Notes: generated by a model from the sequence alone, not told the origin. Counted from the stretch's first letter, positions 11,710 through 24,717 are shown. The stretch is DNA of 64,000 bases from Rotaria sp. Silwood1 (GCA_905250075.1 CAJNOP010000076.1:186001-250000); one strand, 5' to 3'. A program made the numbers and translations.

Positions 11710-11770
11710 GGGTGTGGATGTGGGTGGAGTGTAAATCTGGGTGTTCAGAAAAGATTTAACCCACACTCGC
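11710..11770. repeat. GT-rich/CA-rich inverted dyad
   Basis: The GT-rich arm GGGTGTGGATGTGGGTGG at 11710-11727 is followed by CTGGGTG and then by a CA arm, ACCCACACTCGC, at 11759-11770. It has the same design as the dyad near 10.1 kb, in a spacer otherwise lacking GC-rich sequence. Confidence 0.45.
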
Positions 11771-12489
11771 AGAGTGCACGGAATATGACTAACCTGCGCA
11801 AGTATGAGTCTCACGATCAGAGAAGCGTGTAGAGATCCCTTCAATATCTTCGTCATTTACCATTTTTATGCCCGGTTCGACTAGAATAATTCGTTTTACA
11901 ATTGATGTGACTCAAATCCAGCCATCAATTAAACTGTTTCGATTCTGGTATTTATAGATCGCTTGAACGCTTCAAGAGATGATCCGGTTTTTCGTTCAGA
12001 AGGACCCTTAAAATACCCTGTACACGGGCTTATCCTTCAGATCAAAGATCATTTCAATATCATAATAATAGGATTCAATGATTTATGATGTTCGACAATT
12101 TATAATAGAAAATTAGAAATGTCGTAGTACGATAAACAATGTATTATTTGTGAATCTACTGATCAAACAACACATCATTTTTCTATATTGTCTCTCTTAA
12201 AGATAAGTAGTTTTTTGAAATTTTTTAATATAAAATTCTTTTATATCGTTACCAAATATTTTCTTAATTGACAAACAAAACATTTTCATTGAAGAAAGTC
12301 GAAAGATTATTCTTTTAATCTGTCTGATGCTAGGCAAACTTTTATTTAAATAGAAAACTAATATAAAAACCTTCGTAAAGCAAAGTAAGAAAAGCCCACA
12401 GAACTATGTAACTACGAAAGAGAATCATTGATATGAGTAGATAAATAATAAGATCATCGATTCATTTGAAAAAATAAACGAGAATATTA

Positions 12490-15261
12490 TCATCCTAATT
12501 GAACTATTTTATCTTCGAATACCGCCAATAAAAACATAATTGTAACACCAAATAAAAATCCAATATTTACACAAATAAAACGTTTGAATTCAATATTTCG
12601 ATCAGATATTAACGTAGGTAACTAAAATAACATTAAATTCTCAATTGAATTTCTTTTAATACTTTTCTTTTATCGAAACTTACAAGATCGACTAATGCAA
12701 TATAAAGAAACATGCCAATTGTTACAGCAAATATCCATTGACGAACACTTTCATTCGTCGATACAGCTGCACCAACCAAAAAACCAATCAAAGCAGTAGT
12801 TGCCGAAATAAAATTCCAAAATATTGCTCGATTATGAGAAAAACCTGATTGAATCAATACTGCATAATCTCCTAAAATAAAACGTTATCTTAGAAATAAA
12901 TCTTTTACAATAACTGTTTTTCTTGCTCCAAAAATAGGTTATATTCATGTTAAATGAATTACCTTTAGAAATATTCATGTACAGTCGTCTCTCTCCGAAT
13001 AAGAAAAATCTACTATTTGTACGTTTTCATTAGAATAGTAAAATATTCGAGATCGATGTTTATATAATTAAATTAATTCAAATGATTTTGAAATTTTCTG
13101 CAGAAGAATACAAATAAACATATTTTGCTCAAATATTTACAATAGAACGAGCTCTCACAGATTTTTCATATATATGAAATACTCACCAAATTCATGAGGT
13201 AATTCATGACAACCTATTGCAATTGTTGTTGTAAGACCTAACATAAGACGTTCACTGAAAGCAGCTCCAATGGCTAAACCATCGGCAAAATTATGAATAC
13301 CATCACCGAGAATTATCATCCAACCAGTAACTCGTGTAACTAAAACCAAGATGAATCATGAAATAAATCTCATCAGTGAATGTACTGAGTTCAAAGTATC
13401 CCGCCATTTAAAGTCTATATTCAGGTGAGAGATCACACTAAATAATGTAAAATTCTAAGAGAGTTATATTGTCGGAGTCTTTATTCTTGACATATCAAAT
13501 TTTTAGAGTATTTTTTAGCAGAAAGTTGTAATTCCTATCAGATCATCATGAAAATCGACTTTCGACCTTAAGCTTTCCATAAATGATGATCTTAATGATA
13601 TAGCTCAATATAAAAATCTCCTTATTTTTCTGTTCTTCTATGGTGTGATATGAATACTGAAAAACCTTCTGATAGAAAATCGCAATTATTCTTCGTATAC
13701 TAATATCTCACGATACTAGATACTTAAGTTCATGAAATTTTTTCAACGATTTATTTTCTGTTAAAGAATAGAATAAACATTCGATATCTCAAGGTGAAAG
13801 AGTTAAACAAACAAACTCTCTTAGACTTTTACATTGATCATCATAGCCTTTCATCTGAATATAGTCTCGATCAAAAAGTAATCAGTCTGAGCGAAGTATC
13901 CAAAAAAAGTATCCTGTTCATAATAGTTTCAGTACATGGATATATTGAACTCAGTACACTCATTAGAACTTTTCTCTAATATACAAATATACTTTTGCAT
14001 GAATTTTGAGAATCTGACTTATTTTCATTAGTATTGACTTTTTCTTGTGATGCTGATACTTGTTGCATATCATCATGATGAGAACAATTTCTAGTAACAC
14101 ATGCCAATGTTGGATCTCTTTCATTATAGTTATGATGATGAATATGATTATGTGAATGGTGATCATGTGCTAAATTTTCATCGATATTTACTGTTGCATG
14201 AATATTTATTTGATCAGTTTTAGTCTTTTCTTGAAGTTGCATTGTATGACTATGACCATGAGCATGAGAATGAGCAGAATTCTACATATTCAATGGATTG
14301 AAGAAAACAAAAATAATTGATTTAATCAAATAACAAAATTTTACTTCATTCTGTCGAAAATGACTAATCCAATGAAGGATTACTTCGAGTAAATAAAATC
14401 CATATAGAACTAAAAAGAGAACAAAATGATCGAACTTGAATTATTTTTCTATACATACCAATCACAGTAATGAACATTCTCCATTGATAAACAGGAATAG
14501 AAACTAATGAATTATTTTCGGCTTCATGTACGTGTCCATGTCCATCCGATGCATGACTATGAAGACCCATTGTCTATAACAAAATAAAATTTCTGTTTTT
14601 TTTTGTTTTTCGTCAAAATTTTTTCAACAAAGTTAATAAAACAAATAATGAATACATACAAATGGAATTAAATGAAACATCGTATCACCAAAGAGTGTTC
14701 CAACAGCTAGAGCAGTAAATGTTGCAAGTATATATTGAAAAGCAACTCGGTAAATAATTGGAAAAACTAATAAACCACCAAGTGACATAATAGATATGAT
14801 AAATACAGCAAGAAATCCATAACCAAATCCTGAAAAAAAAAAGATTTACCTATCATCTTTACTATATAACTTTGAACAAATACTTAAATGAGTATGAATG
14901 TTATTCTATTACATTAAAAAAAAACAAAATAAACATACGCTGAACAGTAGATGGAATTTCTTTTTCAATGGTTGATTCTTCACATACTGGTTTTCCCAAA
15001 ACTTCTTCCACAACATGTGAATTACATGAATGACTAAATTTATCTCCAGTAAACATTTGCGAAACAATTGTTACATTTGTATCACGAATAATACAAAGTG
15101 CATAGGTAATGTCAGCCGAAACACACTATTTATATGATTAAATGATATATATTGATACAGATATCAAACAATAGACTTACTGATTTATCTTCTTCTTCGA
15201 TAGTTTTGGCAAATGATACCAAAAGCAAAAAGATCAAATAGGTAAGTATAGAAATTTTCAT
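12490..15261 (-). CDS. LIV-1 subfamily ZIP zinc transporter, copy B
   Basis: Nine exons (15261-15181, 15125-14939, 14829-14660, 14573-14459, 14409-14345, 14281-13993, 13339-13187, 12871-12684, 12621-12490) encode 459 residues. Intron positions and phases equal those of copies A and C, and exons 3, 7 and 8 have identical lengths (170, 153, 188 bp). A signal peptide is followed by a short ectodomain, TM1-TM3 starting with FGYGFLAVF, a His-rich loop with AHSHAHGHSH and HDHHSHNHIHHH, TM4 with [15 protein letters not shown]5 with CHELPHEF (346-353) and TM6-TM8. All metal ligands expected for zinc transport are present. An extra His cluster (HSHASDGHGHVH) lies in exon 4 between TM2 and TM3. Intron 6 is 653 bp and holds no gene. 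No GM2A-like gene lies downstream. Confidence 0.93.
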
Positions 15262-18200
15262 AACTGAAAAAATAAATTTATTATTATTGATTGTTCATGT
15301 TGATGATGATTAAGACTTATAAACATAAACTATTTGACAAGAAAGAGAACTAGAATACGACATTATATTATTATTCATATTAAACAATTTTGATTGTTTT
15401 AAGTCATCATTTATTATCTTAAACAATTCAGTATAGACAGCAAATATTAGTATTGACAAAAAAAAACCTGACTAATGTGTAATGAAATACGACAAAATCT
15501 TTTTTATTGTGTGATTAGAGAGAAAAAAAATAATATGCATTTCTATAATATAAAATATTACAAGATACTTAGTCAATAAAGTATTCATTTTTAACAGATA
15601 CGGTACAATAAACGAGCTTCTCAGTATTTAGACAAGAATTTTTAGAAACGTATTGACACATCCTAATCGTGACTTTCGTTTGAGCGTTTTCAGACATTGT
15701 TGTTTTTCTCAATATCTTTGATATTTCTTATCGTCTCCGATTGAATTTTTTTCAAAAGTTGCACCACGACTTTATTTTTGTTTCTCTTGGCTAATGAACA
15801 TTTGATAAAAAGCTTTAAAGCACCATTTTAGGAAGAATGAAATATGCTAGAAGTCATGCCATATATGAAGACTAAGGTCATTCTGAAACCGACTTTCTCT
15901 TGTGCCTTTAACCTGATAAACAGCAAAAATGTATTTATTCACAAATCAGCAAAACTATTCTATACTCAATTATTAACTTATAAAATAAAAAGTTCGCATC
16001 GGAAGAGTAACTTTTACTTCGATTAAATCGTTTGTTCAAGAACACAAAATCGAAGGATGTAAAGACATAAATTGTCTTGTGAATATAAAGATAAACTAGG
16101 AATGTGTATTTTGAACGAAAAATGTTTGCTGAGAAAATTGATAAAGTATGACTATAAAATAATGCTTTTCAAGCTCTATAGAATGTACAATAAAACTCTT
16201 TCATATTTCAATACCATGTCACGAGAAATACAAAAAGCACTCAGTTTTATCCATGAAACTTGTTAGTCATACACATTGTCATAGTACTGCTCGAATAAAT
16301 TATTTTAGTTCTACCTTTTCAACCAATATTTTCCAATGGGTTTAGAGAGAATTTCATGGTGTTTCTATTAGAAAAAAAGTTTGTCTCAAAATAATAACAA
16401 ATGGCAGAGATATTAAGAAAATACTACAACATTCATTTATTCTGCCTCATTCTTGGTTATAATATCAGTTTTTTTTTTCTTTGCTACACACATTCTTCCG
16501 CTAATCTCATCATTGGTTGTAGTAATTCAAAACCCTACGTACATACATTGATAGATTGTATCTGCTTATTCAGTATACTGTGTCCTAAATTGATAATATA
16601 TTTTTGCATATCTTTCCTAGACAAAATAGAAGAACAACAAAAATATGATCATAATAATAAAGGTATATTGTTCCCTGTGGGAATATTCATTGTAAACTTT
16701 CTATAATTAATATGCAGAAAAAAAGTGTCTTTAACAGTAGGGTTTTTTTTAGTTGGTTAAAAGCATATTTCTAATATAAAATGAAGAATATAAGCACTTA
16801 AAGTTTGTTTTCGTTTTATATTTCTATTGATGCTTACGAAAGAAGAACAATAAAATTACTACTTATCTGTACAAGTGAAATGAAACGAATATACTCAAAA
16901 GTAAAAATAGAAAAATAAACACTATAAATACTTGAACGTGAGAGGGAGAGAAAGAAAGAGACACAGATGAGAGAGAAGAGCAAGCCAAAAACAATAGATG
17001 TGAAAGAACTTCATAAAACTAAGAACATGATGAGGAGGAAGCAGGGAAAATGAGGGAGAGAGAAAACGAAAGATACGATAAAGCAAGTAATGGCGATAGA
17101 AGGTAAGCGAGAGGGAAACAGAGATAGATGAGAGCGGACGACGAAAAAAATGTAAGCGAGTAGAGGCCAAAGGAGAGAAGAAGACAAAGACAGAAAGAGG
17201 GACAAAAAACAAGACAGACGAGAAAAGATAGTAAGCAGAGTCAGTCTTGTTCGTATCTGTCTTTTTTTTAGTACATTTTTCTTGTTCATCACGCATCAAT
17301 GGCCAGTACATTATAATGAATAACTCATATGTATTTTTTTTTCTCTGTTTCTATTGTTTCTATTTTTATAAATAAAATTTATAATGCAAATAGTTTTTAT
17401 ACTATTTGGAACAGTCAAAATCTATGAAGACTACTTTTTTTCATGTAAAGTGATCATCTCAAAATATTTCAAATCGAATCATTAATAAAATATTTATTTA
17501 CGTTCAGTATAACATCATCAAGTCAAATACCAGGACTTATATCATATTATTTTTTTTATAAACGAATCACATAAGAAAAGCGAACTGCATGGGATATATA
17601 TATATATTGATATAAGAAAAACAATAGGTCAAGTAACACAAAAAAGAAAACAATTGTCAATAGTTTCTTTTGTGACGTATGCAAGTTTTTGCTTCAATCT
17701 ACATCTATATATCATACCTTACTGATTTCTTACAAGTTATTTTTCTTAACATATAATTACAATCTAAATTATATTGAATTTAATAAATTTCAATAGTAGA
17801 ATATTTCTATTTGATAAATCGCTAGAGATTAAGTAAATTTAGTAAAAGCTGTTCTTTCATTTTGTAAATTGTGTAATATATTTTCTATTTAACAATGTTA
17901 AAAAAAGTTGTCATAACAATAACAATCAATATTGCCAATATTGACCTACATTTTTTTCATATTCTTTTGACTTTATAAGCTCAAAATAAACAAAAGAAAT
18001 TACATATATGTATCTAAATATTGAGTAATGAGTATGTCTATTTAAACATATTAGTATTGAATATATGTATGTAATAGTCAGTTTAAATTGTTTGCACAAT
18101 GAAACATTGTTCTTTTTTTCTTCATATAACATAATTATGTATGAATTTGAAACATATGCTCTACTATCAGATATTTATTTAGTTAATATAGAATGCGAAT

Positions 18201-18557
18201 TTAATGATCAAATAAATTGAAATATCATTTTCTTTAAAGAAAAAACTAAATGATGAACATTATAATGTTGTTTGAATCTTAAGTACATTTTAATAATGTT
18301 ATTTTTTACATAATATTCTTTTCTTTGTCAAAGTCTAAGATAATATTTAGCGATCGAACCATGGTTAAAGATAGATAAGAAGGTATTTTAAAAAGATGCA
18401 TTTACTTTATAATGATAAAATTAAGCAAACTATTTTTTTCTTATCTATAACAATGGTTTTTTTTTATCTATTCTAAAGATGTAGAAATCTTTGTATATAA
18501 AAAGCATAATTTTATTGTGTGTTCGTTTTAGATTTAACTTTCTCTCGTATTCAGACC
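15262..18557. other. Spacer between ZIP-B and GM2A-like gene 2
   Basis: Both flanking genes start outward from this 3.3-kb spacer, so it should contain two promoters. Apart from the purine tract at 16931-17240 and a short TA run near 17598-17608, I see no structured element. The open frames at 15844-16266 and 16401-16706 have no family resemblance and no coding bias. Confidence 0.5.
16931..17240 (+). repeat. Purine-rich (GA) tract, about 310 bp
   Basis: The plus strand is overwhelmingly A and G, with repeated GAGAGGGAGAG, AAGAAAGAG and GAGGAGGAAG units and few pyrimidines, flanked by ordinary AT-rich sequence. The minus strand therefore shows open frames rich in Leu, Ser and Phe, which are composition artefacts. 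Such mirror-like purine tracts can form triplex DNA and often lie in promoters; here it is 1.3 kb upstream of GM2A-like gene 2. Confidence 0.7.
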
Positions 18558-19312
18558 ATGGCATTTCGCATTCACTTATGTTTTATATACATTATCATAT
18601 TTCTATTAACGTTTTATAACATTAATGCATTGAGAATTTATAAACAACCTAAATTAGTAAGTGTGTATGTATGTTTATTTTTGTTCGTTACTTTAATTTT
18701 TCGATTTTTAAGATATCAAAAATGTTGAATTTTTCATGGGAAGATTGTGGTCCCAGTTCTGATCCAATTCAAGTAACATCATTGACTATTAGTCCAGACC
18801 CTGTTGAAATACCAGGTAAGATCGTTTCATAAACGAAATATAAATTCTTTGTTTTTTTTTACATATGTTTACATTTATTACAGGAGACCTGACTCTTGCT
18901 GTTTCTGCTGATATTACATCTGCATTACCAACAGATATTTATGTAAGTACATTAATACTGTAAAAAAAGATATTGATTTCATATTTTTTTTGGATTATAG
19001 ATAGCACTTACTATGGAAAGAAAAGTTGACGGTCTTTATATAAAAGTACCATGTATTGATAATGTTGGTTCATGCAATTATGGTAATATTTGTGAAGCTT
19101 GGGCTCAAGTATGTCCACAATATTTCGCAAAATATGGTATTCCATGTGATTGTCCAATACCTGCTAACACCTATTCAATACCTGAAACAACTGTGACAAT
19201 AACATCAACATTACCAGCTCTATTAACAGGTACATTTCGAATAACTGCTGATATTCGTTCTAGTGAAGGTCATCTTGGCTGTATTCAAGCTCAAATTAAT
19301 CTTAAAACATAA
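18558..19312 (+). CDS. GM2A: GM2 activator-like ML-domain lipid-binding protein, copy 2
   Basis: Four exons (18558-18656, 18713-18815, 18884-18942, 19001-19312) encode 190 residues. Exons 2, 3 and 4 have exactly the same lengths as in copy 1 (103, 59, 312 bp), so the two are recent paralogues by structure. A signal peptide (about 1-25) precedes FSWEDCGPSSDPIQ, SPDPVEIPGDLTL, VPCIDNVGSCNYGNIC, YGIPCDCPIPANTYS and GHLGCIQ. The eight GM2A-type cysteines are kept. The ATG was chosen because it opens the signal peptide; a TTTTAG at 18528-18533 just upstream could be a splice or trans-splice acceptor. The gene converges on ZIP copy C, repeating the arrangement at 2.1-6.1 kb. Confidence 0.91.
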
Positions 19313-19662
19313 TTTCAAAAACCCGTTTCATCTTTATTCTGTAATTAACTTTTTTCGTTTGTTTATACACAACAATACATTACATTTAAAAAATTGAGAT
19401 TTTTTATTTAATTATAAAATAATTAATTATAACTATATACAACTGTAGAACAAATCAAACATAAAAGATGCATTATTATTATCACCGGTTTTTACGGCAA
19501 AAACAAAAAGAAAAAAAAAAAAAAAAAGAAACAGAATACTATTTAGGGATCCAATGGTGACGGTTATCATCAGTGCCACCGACACCGTCACTTCATTCCT
19601 AATATTATTGAGAAATATACACGATGAAAAAAAAGCACTAATTGTAAACAAAAATAATAATA
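19313..19662. other. Convergent 3' spacer between GM2A-like 2 and ZIP-C
   Basis: This 350-bp spacer separates two facing stop codons. It holds a poly-A run near 19510-19526 and AT-rich sequence typical of 3' ends. No gene is visible. Confidence 0.5.
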
Positions 19663-21641
19663 CTATGTTGATGTTCGAATTAGAGAGTCTTCAAATAAAG
19701 CTAATACAAACATAATTGCAATACCAGTTATAATTCCAATATTAACAATTACAAAACGTTTTATATTAGTTCGATTGTGAGATAATAAAGCTGGTAACTA
19801 AAATAAAAAGAACACTATTATAAAAAAAAAAAATTTTTTTTCGAAAAGAAAAAAACATACAAGATCAACGAGTGCAATATAAATAAACATGCCAATAGTC
19901 ACTGCAAATATCCATTGACGAATATGATCATTACTTGATAATGTTACGCCAATAAAAAATCCTATAAAAGCAGTTAGTGCAGAAATAAAATTCCATAAAA
20001 TAGCACGAGAATGTGAAAAACCAGATTGAATCAAAACAGCATAATCACCTAATGAATTTATCATAATTTAACTTCAAAAATGATTTTAACTCCTTTCAAC
20101 AAAAAAAACTCACCAAATTCATGTGGTAATTCATGTAGAGCAATAGCACATGTTGTTGTTAAACCTAAAAGAAGATCTTGACTAAATGCTGCACCCATAG
20201 CAAGACCATCAGCAAAATTATGAATACCATCACCAATCAATACCATCCAACCAGTTGAATCAACTTCTGCAATGAGAAAAAGAAAATTTTAAAGAATTTA
20301 TAGAGTAATACAAAATAATTTATTTTACTTTGCAATTTTTGAATGAATGGATTGGTATTCTTCAAACTATTGTTATCTTTTAAACCAGTAACAACAACTG
20401 AAACTGGTGTATGTCGACTTGTTTTTGACGAATATTTTTTTAAATCATGTGAAAATAATGAAGTTGGTAAATGTCCATGTACATGGGCACATGGAAAACA
20501 TACTGAATGATTGTTATTATTATTATTATCATTAGTATCATTTATTTGATTTGTTATTACTTTTGTATCGAGTTCATTTGTATCATGTTGATCAGAATTG
20601 TGATTCATATGTGTATGTAATTGATGATCATGTACTAACTCAACATCAGTATTCATCGGTGTAGATTCACTAACTTCTACATTCACAGGAATGTGTTCAT
20701 GATGGAATATTGCATGATTGTCGCTTAATATATGCTAAAAGAAAGCATTTTATAAAATAAAAAATTTATTTTATCTTCTAACATACAGCATGTTCGTGTT
20801 GAGAATGTGAACATGAATGAAGAAAAAATTCCAATAAATAAAAAACATAGAGCACTATAAATAAATTAATAAATCTATAGAAATATTGTTTTATTAGTAC
20901 ACATACCTGATACACTTACTAACATCTTCCATATATAATCAGGTACGGAAAAGATTGAATGTGGATGTTCATCATGTTGACGATGACTATGAATATCAAG
21001 TGCCTATTCATATTAATAAAAGTTTTCCTATTTCGAAAGAACACTTTTTCTTTTAAGATATACGCACGAAAGGAATTAAATGAAACATTGTGTCACCAAA
21101 AAGTGTTCCAACAGCCAGAGCAGTAAATAAATTAAGCACATATTTAAAAGATACACTATATAGTACAGGAAAAGCAAGTAAACCACCAATTGATAAAACT
21201 GATATGATAAATACGGCTAAAAGTCCATAGCCATAACCTGCAATAAAAAAAGAATCGTTAAAACATAAGAAAATTTCGATTATCTGCTAGGCTTACTTTC
21301 AGCTGAAGTCAAAGTTGCACGTCTAGTAGATTGTAATGATGAATTGGAACAAGATTTATTAAGAATATTTTCAATGAAATCTTCATGACATTCATTAATC
21401 AAATCAGCGCTGGTAAATGATTTCGATTTAATTACAATATTTGTATCAGAAGATAAACAAATTGTATAGGAAACATTGGGTAGTAAACACTAAAAATCTT
21501 TTTAAATAAAATTTTTTTTAACAGCTTACATAGAAAACTTACAGATTTAGATTCACCAATAGTATTACATTGAGTCAAAATAAATAAGCAAATCACAATA
21601 TTGATAGAAAAGATTAGACGATCGATGCATAAAAACGTCAT
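19663..21641 (-). CDS. LIV-1 subfamily ZIP zinc transporter, copy C, altered TM5 motif
   Basis: Nine exons (21641-21543, 21489-21297, 21237-21068, 21003-20907, 20854-20787, 20734-20329, 20266-20114, 20048-19861, 19797-19663) encode 502 residues, with the same intron map as copies A and B. Features in order: N-terminal hydrophobic leader, short ectodomain with CSN and CHE cysteines, TM1-TM3, a long His-rich loop of about 135 residues that also has a run of Asn and a CFPCAHVHGH patch, TM4 [15 protein letters not shown]5 LHELPHEF (388-395), TM6-TM8. The LIV-1 hallmark CHExPHE has Leu in place of Cys (residue 388); the HN..D and HE..H ligands remain. This may tune metal choice as in other ZIP proteins that vary at this site. 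The gene is the most compact of the three because most introns are 50-80 bp. Confidence 0.93.
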
Positions 21642-24600
21642 ATCTTAAAAAAAAAAAAAACTAATATTTGTTGGCTACTGATCAACAGAACTCAATTATG
21701 CACGATAGTTTATTCAAGAAATAAATACAAAATAAAAAACATGTCAACGAAAAAAGAATCAGTAACTTTAAAATGAATTGATAATCAATAAAAACAAAGC
21801 AATAAAAATAAAAGTTTTAAATGACTTTAGATTTATCATCAACAAACATTTTTATAGATATTCATCCTATTGACAAACCTTTATATTTAATCAAGCTTTA
21901 TGTCAAAATAATGTTACTGGTACATTGAAAAGAAATCAAAACTAAAATATCGTATAGTTATAACTTATCGGACAGAGGATTGTATTCAATATACATACCT
22001 ACTAATTCAACTCAACATACAAAAACATATTTAAATAAAAAATGAAGACACAACGAATACCACAGTTGTATTATTTATATTGATTTTACTTTTAACAACG
22101 TAAAAGACGAACGAAAAAGGAAGTACAAATAAAATTTACATGCAATAGGCGAGAAAAAAAAAACTTACTGTTTGACTCAATTGATTATAAATATAGAAAA
22201 TATACAGCGCAAATGGAAACTTTAGAAGAAAAAGTCACAAACATTAATGACACTACACAACAACAAGAAAAAAAAAGGGAGAGAAGAAAGAAAGCATCCA
22301 CCTACAAATTTACGTATCAAAATCACCTGCAAGAAATGTTAAATTATTCATGGATATTGAATATTTTACTCATGTTGAAATGGATGATGCAGTATAAGAG
22401 AAAATATTCTGACCCTCTTCTTCCTTCAATCTTATACCTTCAGTATATTTTGAGATAATAATAATAATAATAATAATAAAAATATGCGTCGCAGAAAAAA
22501 AGTACTCGAACAACAAAACAAAGAAAAAATCATCTGATAGCATTACCATAGATTTCAATATGAGAGGTGATGAAGTACAGTAATTCTTTGTTCGACTTTT
22601 TATGTCAGATTTGAAAAAATGTTGAGATGTTGTCGACAAACAATCTATCGAGGTTCAGACGGAAAAATTTTTTCAGTCACTTCTTTCCAGGCATATTATC
22701 CGTCAATATTTAGCTTCTCCTAATTCGACAAACCAACGAAAACTCTAGATATTATTCATATATCACACAATATTGAACAAGTTATCTATAAGTTTTATTA
22801 CAAATTAAAAACTTTAATAATAAATAAAATAATTTCTTTTGAATTCAACTGATTTAATGCACAAAACCACAATACAACAAATTTTATTCATACTTTAGAT
22901 ACAATGACTTTTTAGAACAATGCATATTTAATTTTTATTCTGTAAAATTTCAAAAAAAAAACAAGAATTTCTCACATATTTTTAAGAATAAATAGAGAAA
23001 ATAAAAATTTTTGTTATGTTCGTTGTTATCGAAATTTTTCTCTCCAATTTAACAGTTGTCGATATGCTTGTCTAATAAGATATACATATCAAAGATTCTT
23101 GTTATAAATTACTGTATGTTCCTTTATTCTACATCATTCACGGTCAGACACGTATTCATACTCTATTTATGCCCACATTTACCATCCTCCATCTAAAATG
23201 CCATTATCAAATCTATATATTATGTCTTCTATATCTTTCTCCTCATTTTCAGCCGTAACAACAGTCAGCACAATAACAACAACAGCAATAGTAATAATTA
23301 CGACCTACATTTTCTAATTATAAAGTTTGATTTGAATAAAACAAACAGAACGGTAAGAAATATTCGTATATAATTTTATGTTTTTTTTTTTTATTCAGAA
23401 CAAGAAAAAAATTTTGAAAGGTTGTAAATTTAGAAACATTACTTCATCTTGTGCTCGACATTTCATTAATGGTTTTATATAATATGCTTGTTCCATGAAG
23501 GAAAATTAGGCAATATCATCATTTAACTCTTTCTCTTACATAATTATTGTTGAAAGTAAAAGGAAAACTTCAAATATTTATATATAAAATAAATTGTTTA
23601 TGTCATTATATTTTATATTTTTATTTGCTAATAGCTATTAACATCTATGTCATATCTTTGTCATTAACTATGTATATGAATCATCTATTATAAAATGACG
23701 TTAATTTGCAGTACTCTTCCTCCTCCTATCAAATAGATAATTAATCATTGAGTACTTTCATAGCTGTACTAAATTGATTAATTGATATAACTCATTTTAT
23801 TTAAATTAAACTTTCGAAAATAAAATAAAATGAAATATTTTGTTTTATTTGTTTTTTTTTTGTTCCTAGTTATATAACTGATTCATTAATTATAAACAAT
23901 ATAGAATTTGAAAGATTTCTTTTCGTTTTATACATTCGTTATATTTAATATTAAAATGATCTCATTTACTAAAGATGATCTACGAAAGGTTTGCTTTTCT
24001 TGAGTATTGCAAGTGTTATGTTTCACATTAATATTTTAAAGCAGTATATATTGATATATTCTTTTGTAGTATATATCCTATCCGTTCGTAGCAAGTAACT
24101 GAATATGTATAAGCGAAGAGAGAGAGAAACAAAGAATGCCACTTCGGTATACGCGCGCTATATCAGTACATAATGAATCACCATTGGTCGATCGACTGGC
24201 CGCTTAAATGTATTATTAGCACAGTGGCATAGTGAGAAGAATGAAAAAGAGAGAGAGAACAAAATTCGAAACGTTCACTCTCTATATAGAACACCTCTCG
24301 TCTATTATAGTTTGAATGACAATGTGGAGAACGATTCATCGGTCACTTTTTCCTTCGTAGGTCTCCTTATAATGAAGAAGATTGGTTGATATATGTTTAT
24401 GTATGTACATATACAACATTCATGTTGTTGCCCTATGAAGAAAAGATGTTCACATGGTAGACACGGCGCCGTCTATCTACTCTGCACATAGACAGAGAAA
24501 GGAAGAAGGAGGAAAATTAAAAAAAAAAAACTCACACTGCTGACCTGTCTTGTCCATCAACTATTTTTCTTTCTATTTTAGATGACTCAATTAGTTCATT

Positions 24601-24717
24601 GTTCTCTTTTTTTTTTGTATATCACTGTTTAAAATTTGACCATTTTCCAATCAGTATACCTATTTGAAAATATTAATTGATATGCATATTATAATTTGAT
24701 CTAATTTTTGTTTTTAG
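21642..24717. other. Divergent spacer between ZIP-C and innexin 1
   Basis: About 3.1 kb between two outward-facing genes. It holds an (ATA)n microsatellite at 22454-22478 and GAGA-rich blocks near 24113-24135 and 24243-24262. An ATTGG (inverted CCAAT) box lies at 24183-24187. The frames at 22213-22458 and 22370-22639 overlap on opposite strands and resemble nothing. Confidence 0.45.
24113..24262 (+). promoter_or_regulatory. GAGA-rich, CCAAT-containing candidate promoter region
   Basis: This stretch is more GC-balanced than its surroundings. It carries two GAGAGAGA blocks and an inverted CCAAT box about 450-600 bp before the innexin 1 ATG. The ATG itself is preceded immediately by TTTTTAG, so a 5' exon or spliced leader must join there and the transcription start lies further upstream. 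Confidence 0.3.

Larger units (their letters stand above)
6946..12489. other. Gene-poor spacer between ZIP-A and ZIP-B
   Basis: About 5.5 kb with no host gene I can support. It contains the decayed transposase at 8555-9300, a short TA run near 7153-7168, and GT-rich/CA-rich dyads near 7641-7710, 9348-9406, 10068-10120 and 11710-11770. A GM2A-like copy would be expected here if the ZIP/GM2A pair had been duplicated whole, but none is recognisable. The 64-codon frame at 10259-10453 has no family resemblance. Confidence 0.6.

Noticed and set aside
13963-14242. Overlapping minus-strand frames of 67 and 88 codons as separate genes
   Set aside because: The 88-codon frame is the His-rich exon 6 of ZIP-B and the other is its shadow.
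16401-16706. 101-codon plus-strand frame with hydrophobic stretches
   Set aside because: AT-rich spacer sequence gives Ile/Phe/Tyr-rich frames by chance; no domain, splice partner or conserved motif was seen.
16922-17311. Two overlapping minus-strand frames of 93 and 129 codons
   Set aside because: They are Leu/Ser/Phe-rich products of the complement of the purine tract, overlap in different frames and match no family.
22213-22639. Opposing 81- and 89-codon frames
   Set aside because: They overlap on opposite strands across a microsatellite and show no domain.
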